The translations under genes and the position numbers were made by a program. A stretch of 64,000 bases of DNA from CAWEQO01 sp963811225 (GTDB lineage: Bacteria > Chloroflexota > Anaerolineae > Anaerolineales > Anaerolineaceae): NCBI GenBank assembly GCA_963811225.1, contig CAWEQO010000002.1, forward strand, positions 310,001 through 374,000, read 5' to 3'. The notes below the pieces were generated by a model. That model did not search any database. It had not been told where the DNA came from and saw only the letters and a program-made list of their open reading frames with translations. Positions 62,085 through 64,000 of the stretch are shown one piece after another (position 1 is the stretch's first letter; the number at the start of each line of letters is the position of its first letter).

Positions 62085-63437
62085 TTACGATCTTAAAATT
62101 CTGCCCCAGTTCGCCGGGATATCCATCTTCAGCCTGCCGCCTTGCATCACGAACTCCCCGCCGTTCAGGGCATCCGTCAGGCACGTTCCATCCGCCAGCG
62201 GCACAGACAGGTCCAACGCCGCCGGTTCGGGTGACGCGTTCACCGCCACCACCGCCTGCGAGCCCTGGTCCTGCCGCAAAAAGGCGAACTGCTCCATCGC
62301 CACGTGCAGCTGGGTGTAATCACCGTGGCGCAGCGCCGGCGTCTCCGCTCGGATGCGGCTCAGCCCGGCAATCGCTGCGGGCAGGCCGGGCTGCGGGCTG
62401 GATTGTTCCAGCGCCGCCAGGTCCAGCGCCGGGCGCAGGGCCACGTCGCTATGATCGCTGCGCTCACCGCGCAGGCCCCACTCGCTGCCGTAGTAGATGC
62501 TCGGCACGCCGGGCAGGCTGAACAGCAGCACGTGCAGCGGGTACAGGTGCGCCGGGTCGATCAGGTTGCTGGCCACCCGGTTGACGTCGTGGTTGTCGGC
62601 GAAGGTGTACAGCGGCAGGCCGGGGTAGATGCCGCCCGCTCCGAACTGGCGATTGAGGGCGTAGGCGATCTCGAAGTAGTTGCGGTCGGCGTGCGCCGAG
62701 TAGAGGCTCTTGTAGACCTCATAGTTGGTCACCGAGTCCAGCGTCTCTGGGTTGGCCCAGACGCGGTAATCGCCGTGGATGATCTCGCCCATCAGCCAGA
62801 AATCCAACTTCAACGCCCGTCCATGCCGGGCCAGGTCGCGCAGGAAGCCCAAATCGACTGCATCGGCTGCATCCAGGCGCAGACCGTCGATCTCGAACTG
62901 TTCCACCCACATCCTGACCGCGTCGAACAGGTGCCTGCGCAGGTCGGGGTGATCCAGATTGAGCTTGACCAGGCTGTCGTGCCCGTTCCAGCCCTCATAG
63001 GTGAAGGCATCCCCGAAGCGGCTGCTGCCCTGGAAACGCAGGTTGGCGAACCAATCCCGGTAAGCCGAGTCCTGCCGGTGCTGCTGCACGTCTCGGAATG
63101 CCCAGAAGTCCCTCCCGACGTGGTTGAAGACCCCATCCAGGATCAGGCGCATCCCCCGGCGATGCAGCTCGCGGCTCAGGGCCGCCAGGGTCTGGTTCGT
63201 TCCGAGACGCCGGTCGACCGCGTAGTAATCGGCGGTATCGTAGCCATGCCGTGAAGATTCGAACAGCGGCCCCAGGTACAGGGCGTTGGCCCCCAATCCC
63301 TGGATGTGATCCAGCCAGCCGTAGATCTTGTCCAGGCGCGGTTCGGCCGGGCTGGAAAAATCGTTCTGCGCCGGAGCGCCGCAAAAACCCAAAGGGTAAA
63401 TGTGATAAAAAATCGAATCGAATGACCAGTGTGTCAT
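62085..63437 (-). CDS. GH13 alpha-amylase-family glycosidase
   Basis: A 450-residue enzyme of the cyclomaltodextrinase/neopullulanase-like type without a leader peptide, so likely cytosolic. The catalytic triad is visible: D189 in GLRLDAAD, E218 in MGEIIHG and D284 in FADNHDV, plus the first conserved region DGVFNHVG (101-108). It should hydrolyse alpha-1,4 glucans or maltodextrins. The ATG at 63437 has AAGGAGAACTT upstream. A TetR-type operator lies 19 bp upstream and the regulator gene is next. Confidence 0.9.
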   Translation of the reverse strand: MTHWSFDSIFYHIYPLGFCGAPAQNDFSSPAEPRLDKIYGWLDHIQGLGANALYLGPLFESSRHGYDTADYYAVDRRLGTNQTLAALSRELHRRGMRLILDGVFNHVGRDFWAFRDVQQHRQDSAYRDWFANLRFQGSSRFGDAFTYEGWNGHDSLVKLNLDHPDLRRHLFDAVRMWVEQFEIDGLRLDAADAVDLGFLRDLARHGRALKLDFWLMGEIIHGDYRVWANPETLDSVTNYEVYKSLYSAHADRNYFEIAYALNRQFGAGGIYPGLPLYTFADNHDVNRVASNLIDPAHLYPLHVLLFSLPGVPSIYYGSEWGLRGERSDHSDVALRPALDLAALEQSSPQPGLPAAIAGLSRIRAETPALRHGDYTQLHVAMEQFAFLRQDQGSQAVVAVNASPEPAALDLSVPLADGTCLTDALNGGEFVMQGGRLKMDIPANWGRILRS

Positions 63438-63455
63438 AAGTTCTCCTTATATACC

Positions 63456-63467
63456 TACCGTTCGGTA
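63456..63467. promoter_or_regulatory. TetR-type operator
   Basis: TACCGTTCGGTA, a perfect TACCG-NN-CGGTA palindrome inside ATACCTACCGTTCGGTATAC, between the TetR gene and the GH13 gene. It probably controls the GH13 gene and the regulator itself. Confidence 0.6.
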
Positions 63468-63508
63468 TACGCTATCTAAAAAAAACAGATCCCGGTTAGG
63501 ACTGTAGA

Positions 63509-64000
63509 TTACGAATAGATGCCATGCTCGAAGCGGTGCACTGCCCGGTAAACCAGTTCCTCATCCAGGCGCACGTGGCCGTTCAATGCCAACGCCACCA
63601 TGGTATTGATCACGCCCAGGAACGCCGCCGCATACTCGCGCTGGCGGCCGCGCATGTTGCCGTGGTCCTCGGCAGCCTGGGCGAACATCTGCTCTAACCT
63701 GCGCTGCTGGCGGTCGTTCAGCTCCGCCACCAGCTTGTGCGCCTCGCTTTGCTGGGGCGCCAGCCACAGCGCCAGCAGCATCCGGTAATAGGTGGGCTGT
63801 TCGCTCGCAAAGCGGAAGTAGACCCGGGCGATGTCATTCAGGCTGCCTGTCAGGTCGTGACGGTACGCGGCCGCCTGCGCCAGCGCCGCGTCGAACGGCG
63901 TGTAGCTGCGCTCCAGCAGCGCCTGCATCAACCCGCTCTTGCTGCCGAAGTAATGGTAGAGGGTTGGCTTGGTCACCCCCGCCGCCTCGACAATTTCCTG
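63509..64000 (-). CDS. TetR/AcrR-family regulator, N-terminus outside the window
   Basis: The frame is open to the window edge. The recognition helix EAAGVTKPTLYHYFGSK is clear, and a helical ligand domain follows (about 155 residues in the window). The gene reads toward the GH13 gene and ends 72 bp before it; the palindromic operator in between suggests repression of the GH13 gene, relieved by a sugar or other ligand. The very N-terminal helix lies beyond position 64000. Confidence 0.85.
   Translation of the reverse strand, partial: QEIVEAAGVTKPTLYHYFGSKSGLMQALLERSYTPFDAALAQAAAYRHDLTGSLNDIARVYFRFASEQPTYYRMLLALWLAPQQSEAHKLVAELNDRQQRRLEQMFAQAAEDHGNMRGRQREYAAAFLGVINTMVALALNGHVRLDEELVYRAVHRFEHGIYS

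Overview
The window reads as a GC-rich bacterial chromosome, most likely a member of the Chloroflexota (Anaerolineae-like). This is inferred from the mix of content: a ba3-type oxidase, an archaeal-style mevalonate cluster with a DUF35 partner, a 7TM sensor kinase, DUF4383 and DUF4332 proteins, and a large Ig-domain secreted protein. No rRNA or tRNA gene was recognised.

Layout. 1-3346: tail of a phage-like block (holin-like, connector-like and fibre-like proteins) abutting a truncated response regulator. 3343-5329: PAS sensor kinase and receiver. 5788-6852: Ddl-like ATP-grasp ligase. 6892-10036: IS110-family element, an extragenic repeat array and an 86-bp palindrome. 10100-14708: housekeeping genes (phosphoribosyltransferase, DUF4383, galK, GIY-YIG, TyrA-like dehydrogenase, site-2-like protease). 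14855-17130: second IS110 copy and repeat array. 17223-20981: SDR, RhaD-like aldolase, GT39-like glycosyltransferase. 21371-24556: an AT-rich, horizontally acquired operon for a bacterial ubiquitin-like conjugation system (Ubl, E2, JAMM peptidase, E2-like, E1). 25074-31238: 7TM kinase, NarL regulator, pseudo-receiver, 1091-residue secreted protein. 31728-36136: beta-carbonic anhydrase, SulP transporter, methyltransferase, class III cyclase. 36406-41554: type I restriction-modification with intact R and M but a decayed S. 41792-46624: replication module of an integrated element (iterons, RepA-like ATPase, hairpin repeats, CHC2/TOPRIM primase) followed by MazEF. 46719-52526: thiolase, HMG-CoA synthase, HMG-CoA reductase and DUF35, interrupted by a SipW/TasA-like pair. 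52643-55876: two IS110 copies facing each other across a third repeat array. 55921-57016: ISAs1 remnant and DUF4332 protein. 57399-62016: TsdB/TsdA-like cytochromes with a ba3-type oxidase. 62085-64000: GH13 enzyme with a TetR regulator.

Two themes stand out. First, the ubiquitin-like operon has tightly overlapping genes, one E2 with a canonical Cys and a second E2-like protein without it, a JAMM peptidase with a full metal motif, a tiny beta-grasp modifier without a Gly-Gly tail, and an E1 broken by one frameshift. Second, four near-identical 1191-bp IS110 elements carry a 184-nt non-coding leader that folds like a bridge RNA. Its loops match, by eye, both the target (GTGCCCCT core) and the donor junction (ACAGTTGC). 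All four copies sit at the same CT core, with their left ends abutting repeat arrays that carry many more copies of the target. The guide assignment explains all four insertions in the window.

The genome shows active decay and turnover: frameshifts in hsdS, HMG-CoA reductase, the E1 gene and a transposase, and several extended palindromes at gene ends.
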